Source: Dasypus novemcinctus
Lineage: Eukaryota; Chordata; Mammalia; Cingulata; Dasypodidae
Assembly: GCF_030445035.2 (NCBI RefSeq)
Contig: NC_080677.1
Location: 25,617,513 to 25,681,512, forward strand
Length of the DNA: 64,000 nt
Direction of reading: 5' to 3'
The notes under the pieces were generated by a model. That model was not told the origin of the DNA, made no database searches, and saw only the letters and a list, made by a program, of their open reading frames with translations. Positions 46,826 to 57,780 of this stretch are shown here, piece after piece. The position numbers and the translations under genes were made by a program. The number at the start of each line of letters is the position of its first letter. Position 1 is the stretch's first letter.

Positions 46826-46990
46826 GGCCTGCCCAAGAATGGCGCCGCACATACAGAGAGCTGACACAACCAGATGATGCAACAAAAAGAAACACAGATT
46901 CCCAGTGCTGCTGATAAGGACAGAAGTGGTCACAGGAGAACACACAAAGGGGAGAGAAATAAATAAAAAATAAATCTTAAAAAAAAAAAG
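46826..46990 (+). mobile_element. DAS-type SINE, 5'-truncated
   Basis: Only the 3' part is present: from gcctgcccaagaatggcgcc through agctgacacaaccagatgat to an aaataaaaaataaatctt tail. The head is missing. Confidence 0.85.
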
Positions 46991-47929
46991 GATATCTCTG
47001 GAGCACTTTACTATGTTTCCTATTACAGTGAATTGTTAACAACCAAATTTTATAAACTACCCTTTGTGACTACTAAATAAATCTTGCTGTAAAAAAAAAG
47101 TTTTTCTACGAATTGATAACATATTTAGTACATATAGCAATCCTCATTTAGCCATGAAATTGTTTAAACTGAAAATCTTACCTAAAATTCTGAACTAATG
47201 AGAATTCATTTCATTCTTATAAAGATAACATATGCAAACCTAACTCTAGGATTTTTTAAGGGTTCCAAGCCCAACTTACACCTATTTCCATCTTCAAAGG
47301 AAAAGTATAAAATGGCTGAACTTCCTCCTCACTAGGTGGAACATATTTTATCAACAAAGGGAATCACACTGGGGAATTTCTTCCCACTGAGCTTAGGCTT
47401 TCTCTGCAGGTTGCTATTCTGGCATTAACTGTAGGAGGTACGTAGTTCAGAGGTCATAACAGGAGGTCAGGCAGAAACAAATGTGACTGTCATCTAGAAT
47501 ACTGGAGACCAAAATCAGAATGCAAGGAGAGCAGTCATATGCTGGTAAATGTGCACAGCTGGCTTTCTAGACAAAAAAGGAAATAAGGCCCTGGTTTGCA
47601 GCATTTGCTCATTTCTGTAGTGTAAATACCCTCATGATGTCCAATTTCAAGTAACTGATATGACATCATTGACTGTGGAGTTTGGCCTCCATTATATAGT
47701 ATTTCTACCATACAGATTCAATCAACATAAATAATGTCAACAACATAAATAATAGTAAGATGTAGTAAATAATTAGAAAGTCAAGAGTCTGAATATCTAC
47801 TATCTTTGTTTTTAATATAACTTATTTAGCTATAAGTTTACATAATTTTGATTTTTAACAGTTAGCTCTCATGAACTGGTGTGAGGCAGCTCCAGCACAC
47901 CACTGCAGGTGGGGCCAGGGCAGGGTGTT
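46991..47929. other. unique non-coding DNA
   Basis: There is no gene or recognisable repeat here. Confidence 0.45.
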
Positions 47930-48100
47930 TAGTTATGCTTTGAAGTCATTTAGACCTGGATTCAAACAGTAGCTCAACAGTTCCTAGCGAGGTGACTCTC
48001 TTGAACAAGTTATTTCACTTAAATGAACTTCAGTTTCCTTTCCTATAAAAAAGAAAAAGTAGATCGAGTGTGTGTAAGTACCTGGTACACTGAAACAAAC
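47930..48100 (+). repeat. MIR SINE relic, forward
   Basis: The forward MIR order is seen: gacctggattcaaacagtag, agcgaggtgactctcttg and cttcagtttcctttcctat. Confidence 0.75.
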
Positions 48101-48436
48101 ATTGAATTCTGATCATTAATTTTCAAGCCAAAGTCAGGAACACCAACAGAAGAATCAGGTAAGAAGCCAAGACAAATGCCTTTGAAGGCGGGAATCTGGA
48201 GGAGTAGGGTTCCCATGAACAGATGAAGACATGGCTCTGCAGCAGAGAGGAAAGTGCCTGCAAGCCTTGTGCATGCTTTTTGCATGGGGTTGGCTAATCT
48301 ACTGTGCTCAAACCTATATAATCTCGCTCCTGTTACATGAAATGCTGAATTCCAATATTTGATTCTAACCCAGGTGAATTCTGGTGGCTGAGACTACCTA
48401 CCTCACTGCCTATCTTGTAATTCAAATAATCTAAAC

Positions 48437-48664
48437 CAGAAATTGGCAAACTTATTCTGTAAAGAGCCAGATGGTATTTTTATGCTTTGTGGGCCATAGG
48501 GTCTCCGGCGCAGCTACTCAGTTCTGCTGTTGTTGTGTGAAAGTAGTCATAAACAATATGTAAATGTGAATGAGCGTGGCTGTGTTCCAATAAAACTTTA
48601 TTTACCAAAACAGACAGCCGGCCAGATTTGGTCAATCGGCTGTATGTAGTTTGCCAACTTTAGG
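48437..48664 (+). mobile_element. hAT-Charlie-type MITE
   Basis: The ends carry inverted repeats: attggcaaact near 48441 and agtttgccaact near 48649. Between them are ctgtaaagagccagatggta, tgctttgtgggccatagggt and gtgttccaataaaacttta. This is a well-known short mammalian hAT DNA transposon group. It encodes nothing. I do not fix the subfamily name. Confidence 0.8.
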
Positions 48665-48999
48665 CCTATTACAAGGCTCATAGAAAGCTACTCTTCACAA
48701 AGTATCCTAATTCTAAATGTTCCTAAAGGTATTTATCCTTGCCGGATTATCTTATGGTATAACTAAATAATAATAATAAAAATAATGATAAGTTTAAAAA
48801 CATGTCTTTTTGCTTGGGCAAGGATAAACATTTTTAAAGGAGGTTTCTTTTCATAAATTTTTAGGGTTTCCAATATTTTAGTATCGAGTCTCCAGGTGCT
48901 TATATTTTCCTCTATCCACAGTGAGCAGTGAATGGAGAGACTAATGAAGAGGAAAGAGGCAGGCAGCAAAGCCAGGGTCCAGACGGTAAAGATCCAAGT
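48665..48999. other. unique non-coding DNA
   Basis: There is no gene or recognisable repeat here. Confidence 0.45.
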
Positions 49000-49370
49000 T
49001 GTCATCGTGGTGGACTCCAGCCAGGACCTGCTGCAGGGCCTCAGGCAGGTTGTTTAGCCTCTCAAAATCTTAGTTGAGTGAACCTCACCTGTCAAAAGAG
49101 GGTTATAGCAAAAGCTTCAATCACAGGCCTACTGTGAGGATTACATGCCCAGGTAAACCTGTCACAGTGCTTATTAGCACACGGGACATTTTATCACCAT
49201 CTTCTATGCATTTTCTTGGCACAGATGCATTTCCTGTGCCTTTTTTTGGAATCAAAGAAATTTTGCTTTAGTTCAACCACCCCATTTAGTAGAGACTCAG
49301 AGAGGTTAGCTGAGGCACCTAAAGTCTGAGCGGTACCTCTGGTTCTCCTGCTTCTTACACCACTAGAGCT
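49000..49370. repeat. MIR-like remnants
   Basis: A forward piece (ggcaggttgtttagcctctc, then actgtgaggattacatg) lies at about 49010-49180. A likely reversed piece (actcagagaggttagctgag) lies at about 49285-49335. Both are diverged. Confidence 0.5.
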
Positions 49371-51059
49371 TTCTCAAGAACATCTCCTTTCCTGGGAAGA
49401 TCTCCAGTGGATTTGCTTGTGAGCTGGCTGTCCTACCTAGTATTTCCTTTCAGTGATACAGAATATCCAGAGAGTTGGCCAGCTTGTATTTTAGGACTTT
49501 TCTTGCAACAGTGACTTTGCAATCAACTAGGTGTGGGGTCTTCTCCTTCAGGAAGGAGATAATCCTTTCTTTTTTCTTTGAGTATTTAAGAGGAATCAGA
49601 CCAGGAGACCCTTTAAGAGAATCCCAAATGACCACATACCCTGCTCTGACTTGCCAAAGAATCTTCTGTTCACATGACCTCAACTGCCATTAAGAAGAAA
49701 AAATAGCAGAAACTTCAAAAATATAAACCAATGACATTTGTTTTAATCAAGATTTACTCGATGGTTAAAGTGCTCTTTGAGGTTAATATTCAGATTTCAT
49801 TTCAAAGGTTTATAATTCATATCAAGTGTAGGAAGTGGGTGCTTTGAAAAGAATATTATACTATCTTGAATATAAGAGCTTCCCTCAGAGACTATGAATA
49901 GTTTAAAAATTCTCCGGAAATATATTAATTTGGAAAAGTTTTATTCTTTCTCTCTCTCTTTATGTGCATGTCTGTGTAATAAATGTGCATGTATGTGTGT
50001 GTATGTGTACACACACACATATGGGTACATATAGACATGTACAAGTGCTCTCTTGATAATTCTCTTCCATTTTTCTAGTTGTTTCAAATATATTTTTTTC
50101 TAGACCAAGGAGAATGTACGCTATAGAAAACCAAGCATCCTACTGTACAGTCACGTAGCAATTTTGGCTGAGTAGTTAGAAACTTTTTGGCAAAACTGAA
50201 GAATGGAAGAAGGGGAGTGGGGAGAGGAGGGAGACAGAAGAAAGACAGGGAAAAGATGAATCATCAAACTCTTATTTTTCTATGTATATACTTTTATGTA
50301 AGATATTTGAGGTGATTTGCTGATGGGGTAGATGACAAAATATTAAAGCATAATAAAAGTAACAGCAGCCAGAAAATGTGAAGAAGAATGGGAGGTATAG
50401 CTAGGAAGGAGTGTGAAAAAACCCCAATGAGCCCCCATGCAAGGGCTATGATAGAGACCGAAGGCAAAATGCCCTGGGGGAAAGCAGGGCTTCATAGCCC
50501 CTGATCCCCTGACGTCTCTTCTTCCAAACTAGATTTTACATCAAAGCACCCATTCCGTCCTTTACTTGGACTTAACATTTTCCTAAGAGCACACTGTAAT
50601 TGGTAAAGTGATACTTATTGGTTACTGTTCGGAATTTTTTTTGGGTAGTGATATTTATATGTGTTTATGCCTCTGTTCTGTACTTCAGGGCCATTTTGGA
50701 ATGCCAACATTTCTGTGAAATTATGTTTTCCAAGGGCACTTACTGAGCAGATGCTTTCCAGGAAAAAAACCAAACCAAACAAAACACACACACACAAGAG
50801 ACTACTAAACACACCTTGGAAATAAAACTTCTGGGAATGTAGTATTTAGTTTATTGTGTTCTCACCACAACACTATAAATTGGTTGATGTCCTATGATGG
50901 TGCTGCCACTTTCTATGTGAAACTGGAGGACACATGCCCATGTCTCTCTTGACTGCATTTCCATTCTACCCTTTACTTTGCTGTAACATGGAGGTATACC
51001 ACCCTTACTTGGCCTGGTATAATTTTACAATCTCAAAATTCAGCAAAGCAGAAGAGAAA
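49371..51059. other. unique non-coding DNA with short microsatellites
   Basis: No gene is seen. A 77-codon minus-strand frame at 49450-49683 is lysine-rich and unlike anything I know. A TG/CA patch is at 49970-50020 and a (CA)n at 50784-50796. Confidence 0.5.
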
Positions 51060-51228
51060 ACTGCCTTTCTATATACTTTAAAAATTTTTTTCTAATTATT
51101 ATCTTTATATAAAAAAGATACATGGATCACATAAAATATGACATTAAAAATATAAGAGGTTCCCAAATACCCATATACCCTACTCCGTACCCCCCACTCC
51201 TCCCACATCGACATCTATATCCTCTTTT
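51060..51228 (-). repeat. probable L1 3' UTR fragment, antisense
   Basis: The plus strand reads aaaaaagatacatggatcac, then ataagaggttcccaaatacc and a C-rich cactcctcccacatcgac piece, a style typical of reversed L1 3' UTR text. Confidence 0.5.
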
Positions 51229-51436
51229 TTTTCAGGTACCAGGGTACTGGGCGATTGAACCCACGACCTCATATGTGGGAAGCTGGTGCTCAACCACTGT
51301 GCCACATCGGCTCTCCTGAGTGGGTTTTTTCATCTGTTTTGCTTGCTTCGTTTTTCAGGAGGCACTGGGAACCCAACCTGGGACCTCACATGTGGGAGCA
51401 GGCACTCAACCACTTGAGCCACATCTACTCCCTCTA
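51229..51436 (-). mobile_element. Two-unit tRNA-headed SINE, reverse
   Basis: Two reversed tRNA-like units are seen: about 51231-51318 (gattgaacccacgacctcat, then caaccactgtgccacatcgg) and about 51357-51436 (cctgggacctcacatgtggg, then tcaaccacttgagccacat). Each is next to a T-rich piece. It matches the pair at 9440-9670. Confidence 0.75.
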
Positions 51437-52570
51437 GATAGCCTTAAGTTTCCATTTCCAACATAAAATATTAGTTCTATGTTCCTTTTAAATCATTCCT
51501 GACTTTTCTTTCTCCCAATATTTGCAGATATCATGCTGTACCATGTTGCCAGTCACTCGTCCACCAGCAATAGAGACAATAACAGTTAAACACAGGGAGG
51601 CAGGTGGAGGCCACTGTGGTGTGTGTTCAATACGGAGCCATGCAGAATGCCTGGAGCTCAATTCCCTTGCTTAATAACAAACTCTGATGCCCCCACACGT
51701 GGTGAGAACTTAAAATGTGTTCAAGACTATGCCTGTTCCTATGTTTGAAAATATTTCCATTTCACACCTCACAGCAGAGACAAAGTGTGTAAATAAAATG
51801 GAGTCTGATACACTTTAAGAGGTCTAGCATGTGTCTCAACAAGCTTCAAACCCCCATAAAGGCTGAACACTAAATCCCTTGGGATATGAGGGTTCCAGTC
51901 AGAGTCTGGATTTAAGAGAGTAGGGTGCTCCTGGCATTAAGATATTTTCACAAATGAGTAATAGGCGTTCAGATGTTCTTTTAGCTGGACCACTGTTTAG
52001 AATTTAAGTCTACTTGGTACAGAGGATTCAGAAATTACAGGAACATAGACATTTCCATCCATTGGTAATTATGCAAACAGAATGTACCAAGCACAGAGTT
52101 CTATTTACAAAAAAAAAATCAAGTGCAGTACATAAATCCTACAGATTGGATTGGATCCAGGTTAAGAATTTCTCCAGATGTCAGTCTGTAAACAGGGCTT
52201 CATAAAGTAAATTTCCCAATTAATTGCTGGCAAGAGTGACCTGTACATTATGCCAGTACATACCTTACCCTATGTAGGTTAATTGTGGTCTGGCCCTACA
52301 CATCCTTAATCAGGTAGGATGTAACAGAACTCAGGGAAAAGAAGCTGGGGTCAGCAGACATTTTTCTGATACACAGAGAAGGTACAGTGAAAGCGCTGCA
52401 CAGGAACTCTGAACTTGGTCCACTGAAGGAAAGGAGAACTCTCCTCTATTTATTTTGCACTACATCTGTTTTTCTAACACATTTAGTTTTTTAACCTTGG
52501 AGCACTTGGAAAGACACACACCCAGTAAGAACATAAACTTGGAACTTAGAAAAACCCCCAAACTACTCAC
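51437..52570. other. unique non-coding DNA
   Basis: There is no gene or recognisable repeat in this 1.1 kb. Confidence 0.5.
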
Positions 52571-52732
52571 TATTTTGTTAAAGTCTCCAATCACAATGTT
52601 TTTACACATGTTAACAAGGCCATTAAATCCTCCAAACAGGAATACAAAAGTAGTACCCAGCCATTGTGAGGAGGTGGGGAAGAGAAGGTTACTATTTGCT
52701 TTCCTTGCCAGTTGATTAATGTGTGGAACACT
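52571..52732 (-). CDS. candidate coding exon, unidentified
   Basis: On the minus strand a pyrimidine-rich ttgcatttctttgcag precedes 52732, and gtgagtag follows 52571. The 162 bases between are 54 whole codons, open in one frame (SVPHINQLARKANSN at the start, a hydrophobic WLGTTFVFLFGGFNGLV-like stretch in the middle, ending GDFNKI). Both ends are phase 0. The hydrophobic run could be a membrane segment. The last exon base is A rather than the usual G. I do not recognise the protein, and no second exon is seen in this window. It may be chance. Confidence 0.25.
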
Positions 52733-52983
52733 CTGCAAAGAAATGCAAGGTCTATTGTCTTTCAACTAGATCTTTACTACACAATAAGTACAGTATTTTT
52801 TAGTTCAAAAAGAAGGCAGTTATGGTTTTTAATTTCCATTTTTCTCTAAATCATAAGGAAATGCAATGGACAACTGGAAAGAGACATAATTTTAAGACAT
52901 TTCCATTTCAAATAATTTCCTAACTCCCTTTTCAGAGACCAACGAGCTCTCAAAAGGACACACACACAAATAAAACATTATGG

Positions 52984-53279
52984 TGTGGAGCTGGCCCATG
53001 CGCAGTGCTGACGCGCGCAAGGAGTGCAGTGCCACGCAGGGGTGTCCCCCGCGTAGGGGAGCCCCACACGCAAGAAGTGCACCCGTAAGGAGAGCCGCCC
53101 AGCGCGAAAGAAAGTGCAGCCTGCCCAGGAGTGGCGCCGCCCACACTTCCCTTGCTGCTGACGACAACAGAAGCAGACAAAAAAACAAGACGCAGCAAAT
53201 AGACACAGAGAACAGACAACCAGGGGAGGGGGGGGGGGAAATTAAATAAATAAATAAATCTTTAAAAAAAAAAACCAAA
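52984..53279 (+). mobile_element. DAS-type SINE, short young form, 5'-truncated
   Basis: The element starts within the body (tgtggagctggcccatgcg) and runs to aaataaataaataaatcttt. It lacks the agctgacacagc block, as in the copies at 25037 and 32727. A perfect 12-bp duplication aaaacattatgg flanks it (52972-52983 and 53280-53291). Confidence 0.95.
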
Positions 53280-53291
53280 AAAACATTATGG

Positions 53292-53889
53292 CTGTAGTTG
53301 AGAAAGAAAGGAGGCCAATAACTCTGCAATAATAATTTCTAAAGAAATGAAATAGTAAGAGCATAACTTTACTTTGCCTTGACAACACATAAGAAGAGAT
53401 CCAGTGTTCTTCACAGGTTCCCTCTTGTATCAAGTAGGTTTTAACTCCCCATTATCCTGGCAAGATTTCTTCAATTCTAGTGCCTTTCTACAATCCAATT
53501 AAACGCCAACCAAATTGTGTTGTTTTTAATATAGGTAGAGTCTAGGTGGTGATGATTATGAAACTAAAAGTTCATCTGGGTCATTACAGTTATAAACAGG
53601 TTGAAGAAAAAGAGAAAAGAACACAAGGGCTCTGGAGAGTGCCTGTTTGATCTTTTTTTTTTTTTCTGCTTACATTGAGGAGACTAAAAGAATGGTCAGG
53701 ACTCATTCCAAACCAACTCCACTTTCTAGTGATATACTGGATTATTAATAGTCCCCCCAAAAATGTCATGCTTTCCAGAAAATGGGGAATGCACACAGGG
53801 GAGCAAATGAGCTCACTGACCCGGGAAAGAGATGCAGAAGGGGCGGCACGGTGTGGCAAGTATCACCATGTCTTGAGCAAAGCCACAGA
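53292..53889. other. unique non-coding DNA
   Basis: There is no gene or recognisable repeat here. Confidence 0.45.
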
Positions 53890-54060
53890 TATCTAACCTT
53901 ACTTTCCTTTTCTTTAAAATGCAGAAAATAGTAGCACCTATTTTATGAAATATGGGAATTAAATGAGGGAATGCTTGTGATGAACTTATCACAGTACCTG
54001 GCACAGAGTAAGCCCCCATAAATGCTAGCTATTGTTCTCAGTACTAACCCCCAGCATATG
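53890..54060 (+). repeat. MIR SINE relic, forward
   Basis: The MIR 3' half is seen: tttctttaaaatgcagaaaa, agtacctggcacagagtaag and aatgctagctattgt. Confidence 0.75.
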
Positions 54061-54241
54061 TCAATCGTTACAATACAGTCAACTACACATGAAAAGCATA
54101 AGGACAGCATGAATTTATATGCCACTTTCTAAAAAATGCTCAGGTTGAAAATGGGCTGAGCATACCAGTGTGGAATATTTCAAGCTGGACCCAGTGCCCA
54201 AATCTAAAATTGTCAACTAGGCATTAAAATAAATTCATGTG

Positions 54242-54714
54242 GGAAACAGATGTGACTCAACCAATTGGGCTCCCATCTACCATATAGGAGGTCCAGGGCT
54301 CAATGCCCAGGGCCTCCTGGTGAGGGCAAGCTGGCCCATGTGGCAAGCTGCCCCATGCAGAGTGCCAGCCCACGTAGGAATGTGGCCCCACAGAAGAGTG
54401 CCATCCTGCGTGGGAATGCTGCCCTGCGAGGGAGAGCTGCCCTGCACAGGAGTGCTGGCTACAGGGAGAGCTGGCGCAGCAAGATGACAAAACAAGAGGC
54501 ACAGAGGAAAGAAAATAAGAAGATGTAGCAGATGAGGTGGTGCAATAGAGTATTTGCCTCTCTCCCACTCCAGAAGGTCCCAGGATCGGTTCCCGGAGCC
54601 GCCTAATGAGAATACAAGCAGACACAGAAGAACACACAGTGAATGGACACAGAGCAGACAATGGGGGGAATGGGTAAGGGGAGGGAGAAATAAATAAATA
54701 TAAAAGTTAAAAAA
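54242..54714 (+). mobile_element. Two-headed DAS-type SINE (473 bp)
   Basis: The first head (ggaaacagatgtgactcaac ... caatgcccagg) opens it, followed by a long body of cagtgcc- and gctgccctg-like units. A second tRNA-like unit (gatgaggtggtgcaatagag ... ggatcggttcccgg, about 54530-54598) comes next, then the gagaatacaagcagacacag stretch, a G-rich part and an aaataaataaat tail. A target duplication of 11 bp with one mismatch (54231-54241 and 54715-54725) gives the ends. Confidence 0.9.
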
Positions 54715-54725
54715 AAATTCACGTG

Positions 54726-55764
54726 AAAACAGTACACACATCTGCTCAAAGGTAAATCACTGATATTCTACTATCATAGATAACCACCCTTCTGAGATCA
54801 CAAAAGGAACTTTAAAAGGGCTCAAATGATGATGATGACCAGGGATGCATAATCATATACATTATCTTCTTATCAGCAGTGCCACTGCTATTGAGAAACG
54901 CAAACCCATAAGATAATATGACATAAATGGATGAAACATTAAGATAAAAAGGATAAAACAAACAGTAGTAGGTTTGCTTTCTCAAGAGAAACTGAAATGG
55001 CCATCAGATGAACCTTAGAAGAGGAAGTTTGCTGACCTAGTGTTCCTCAACACAGGAGGCAGCCAAGGAACAGAGAAAAACAGCAATGTATTTAAATGCA
55101 TGCCTTGAAGGAAGCAAACACCAATTATTTTTATATTACTTTAATTCTCCCAGTGAATAACTTTATAGGTGTTGGCAAGTCCTTCTGGAAAAGGAAGGGA
55201 TTATTAAGGATTCAGTGGCAACTGCTCACCGGTGCCCTAAGAAAAAACACTTAACAAAGAGTCATTTAGCTCACATCTCATCTCTAAAGATGTAGAGATT
55301 TTAAGGATCCTTTAAAAAACAGTAATATATTATGTTCGCATATATAGTCCATTCTCTTTTAGTTTCCAGATGGTTCTATCGCCAGCATGATAAACAAATA
55401 AGCTTCCCACAGGAAAATAAACACATACAGGGAGAAGGAGTAAAGTTTTTTTCTCTGATGCAAAGAGTGGGTGCTTAACATGTATTTGTTGACTTGAAAA
55501 AGGATTTAATGGAACTTGAGGAAATACACAGGAAATACAGGCTTTAAAAAAGTCTTCTTTGTAGAATGTTCCACCACATCATTTCAGGATTGTGAACTGG
55601 TCTCAGCCCACTAAATGCACAGGCTAGTAAATCTGGGGAACCGGCCAGTTAGCTTCTGTTTTCTATCATGTTTCTCAAAGACCCTAACCCATTCACTTTA
55701 GCAAATGTTTATGTTTTGCAAAAATAAAACCATTCCAGCTAATACTGTGCTATCAAAATTTTCC
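54726..55764. other. unique non-coding DNA
   Basis: There is no gene or recognisable repeat in about 1 kb. Confidence 0.5.
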
Positions 55765-56030
55765 AGGTGCTTCAAGACCATGGACTCTGGAACTAGATTG
55801 TCAGAATTATAATCCTGACTCCAACACAATTAGCTTCAACAAAGCAACTAGTTACTTAATCTTTCTATGCCTCAATTTTGTTTGTAAAATGGGGATCATC
55901 AGTACGTAGCTTATAGAATAATCATAATGATTGAATTAGTTATTTTATATAATGAACTTCAAATAGTGCCTGGCTCACTGTAGGTGCTATAAGGGTTATA
56001 ATAGTAAGTATCATCATCATCATCATCATC
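55765..56030 (+). repeat. MIR SINE, forward, followed by (ATC)n
   Basis: Forward MIR text is seen: gactctggaactagattgtc, atgcctcaattttgtttgta and gtgcctggctcactgtagg. A short (ATC)7 run follows at 56010-56030. Confidence 0.75.
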
Positions 56031-56379
56031 TTTGTCACATATTGCCAAAACATTCTAGTCTAAGCCTGAGATTCTCATGCAAGATGAGGTGGGGTGTTGA
56101 AGGGAAGAAGGCCAGAAATTTGTAAGAAGGCAAAGAGCAATTATTATTATCTCCAGGAAAATGATTTGTTGGGTTAGCTAGTCAAGTAAAACCTTACCTG
56201 GTTTTCTGGCATTGCAAAATACAGTGGTCAGTAGGAAATAATACTTCAGTAAAGAAAGCAAAGATTGGGGTCCAGATAAATAATAAGGGACAAGAATAGA
56301 CATCAAATCAGGAATAATATACTGCCTCTTGACTCCACTTTCCCCCAGCATCTTCCATTTCTTTGCACCTCTTGGCAGG
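56031..56379. other. unique non-coding DNA
   Basis: There is no gene or recognisable repeat here. Confidence 0.45.
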
Positions 56380-57780
56380 AAAACTTCCCCAAAGAGTTGT
56401 CTATATTTACTGCTTTCAATTCTTCTCTTTTCATTTCTCTTATAATACATCCATCCCAGTCTACCTTTGCCTCTATTATTCCACAAAAACTGCGCTTGTC
56501 AAGATTGCCAATGACCTCCACATTGTTAAATCTACTGGTGAAGTCTCAGCTCTCAATTTACTTGACCTACTACTGGCATTTGAAACAGCTGATCTTTCCA
56601 TCCCCCATGAAACTCTTTCTTCACCTAACTTCTAGGATAACCACATTCTACTGCTTTTCCTCTTACCAAAGCTCCTAAAAGTGAGAACATCCAGCACTTA
56701 GTCCTTGGTTTTCATCTCTTTTCTCTGATCACTCCCTGGACTCATCCAGTCTCATGACCTTCAATAACATTTTCATGATGACAACTCCTAATATTATAAC
56801 TCCAGCTCAGATTTCTCTCCCGAGCTCCAAACTCATATATCCAACTACCTTTTGAGTATCTCTACTTAAGTATCTTCCCCACAAACCAGTTTCATGCCAT
56901 AGCCTTCCTTATCTCAGAAGATGACAACAACTTCTAGTCGCTCAGACCAAAACTCTTAGGGATCATTCTGGATGCCCCATCTTCCTCTCATACCCCACAT
57001 CCACTCTGTTAGGAAAGTCCATTGTCTCTGCCTTTAAAATATACCCAGACTCACTACTACCACTTTGGTGCAAACCACTATCATCTCCTTCCTGACCTAA
57101 ATTGCTTGCCTGATTACCTTCATATTGGCCTGCTTACCTACCTGTGCTCTCCACAGTCTATTCTCAAAACAGGATCCAAGTATCCTTTTAAAACTAAAAT
57201 AATGTCACTACTCTGTTCAAAATGGTTCTTCCCATGTCATGCAAAGAAAAAGCAAAAGTCTTGCAGGACGCTGTATATAATCTGACCTGGCTGACCCGAC
57301 CTCCTCCCCTACCCTCTCACTCACTGCCTCCTTGCTGTCGCTGGAAGATGCTAATCCCAACCTCACCTTAGAGATTTTGTGTGAGCTATTCCCTTGCCCT
57401 AGAACACTCTTCCCTTTGATACCTGCATGGATAAATCTCTCATTTTCTCCCAGTCTTTGCTCAAAATTTGCTTTTTAAATAAAGCCTTCCCCGACCACCC
57501 ATTTTAAAATCATAATCTTGTAACTTCCCCTTACTTTCCCAAACTCTTTTTCTTTTTTCCATAGCCCTTATTAGTTTTTAACACTAATACTTATTAATTT
57601 CTAACTTACTCTTTGTTTTCTCATTTATCATGTTTCTTCCTACTAAAATAAAAACTCCAGATCTTTGTCTGTTTTGTTCCTTACTGTATTATGGCAAGCC
57701 ATAGAACAGTACCAGGCACACAGTAGGCACACAATAATTATTTGTTGACTTGAATGAATGAATTTAGGTTAAGAGATTAG
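56380..57780 (+). mobile_element. LINE-2 element, 3' 1.4 kb
   Basis: An ancient L2 runs from the RT region of its ORF to its 3' end. RT-zone text includes gtcaagattgccaatgacct, then a frame with LLDLLLAFETADLS-like residues (56553-56600) where the family has the catalytic aspartate-containing block. Later come acacagtctattctcaaaac-like, tccctgaccaccc-like and tcagtctttgctcaaaat blocks, and the terminal cacacagtaggcacacaata with gaatgaatgaattt. Stops and indels break the ORF, and some central parts are deleted. Confidence 0.85.

Noticed and set aside
48763-49005. Hydrophobic minus-strand frame starting MTTWIFTVWTLAL, like a signal peptide
   Set aside because: The frame runs into an AT-rich isoleucine run, has no convincing splice sites and abuts a MIR remnant.
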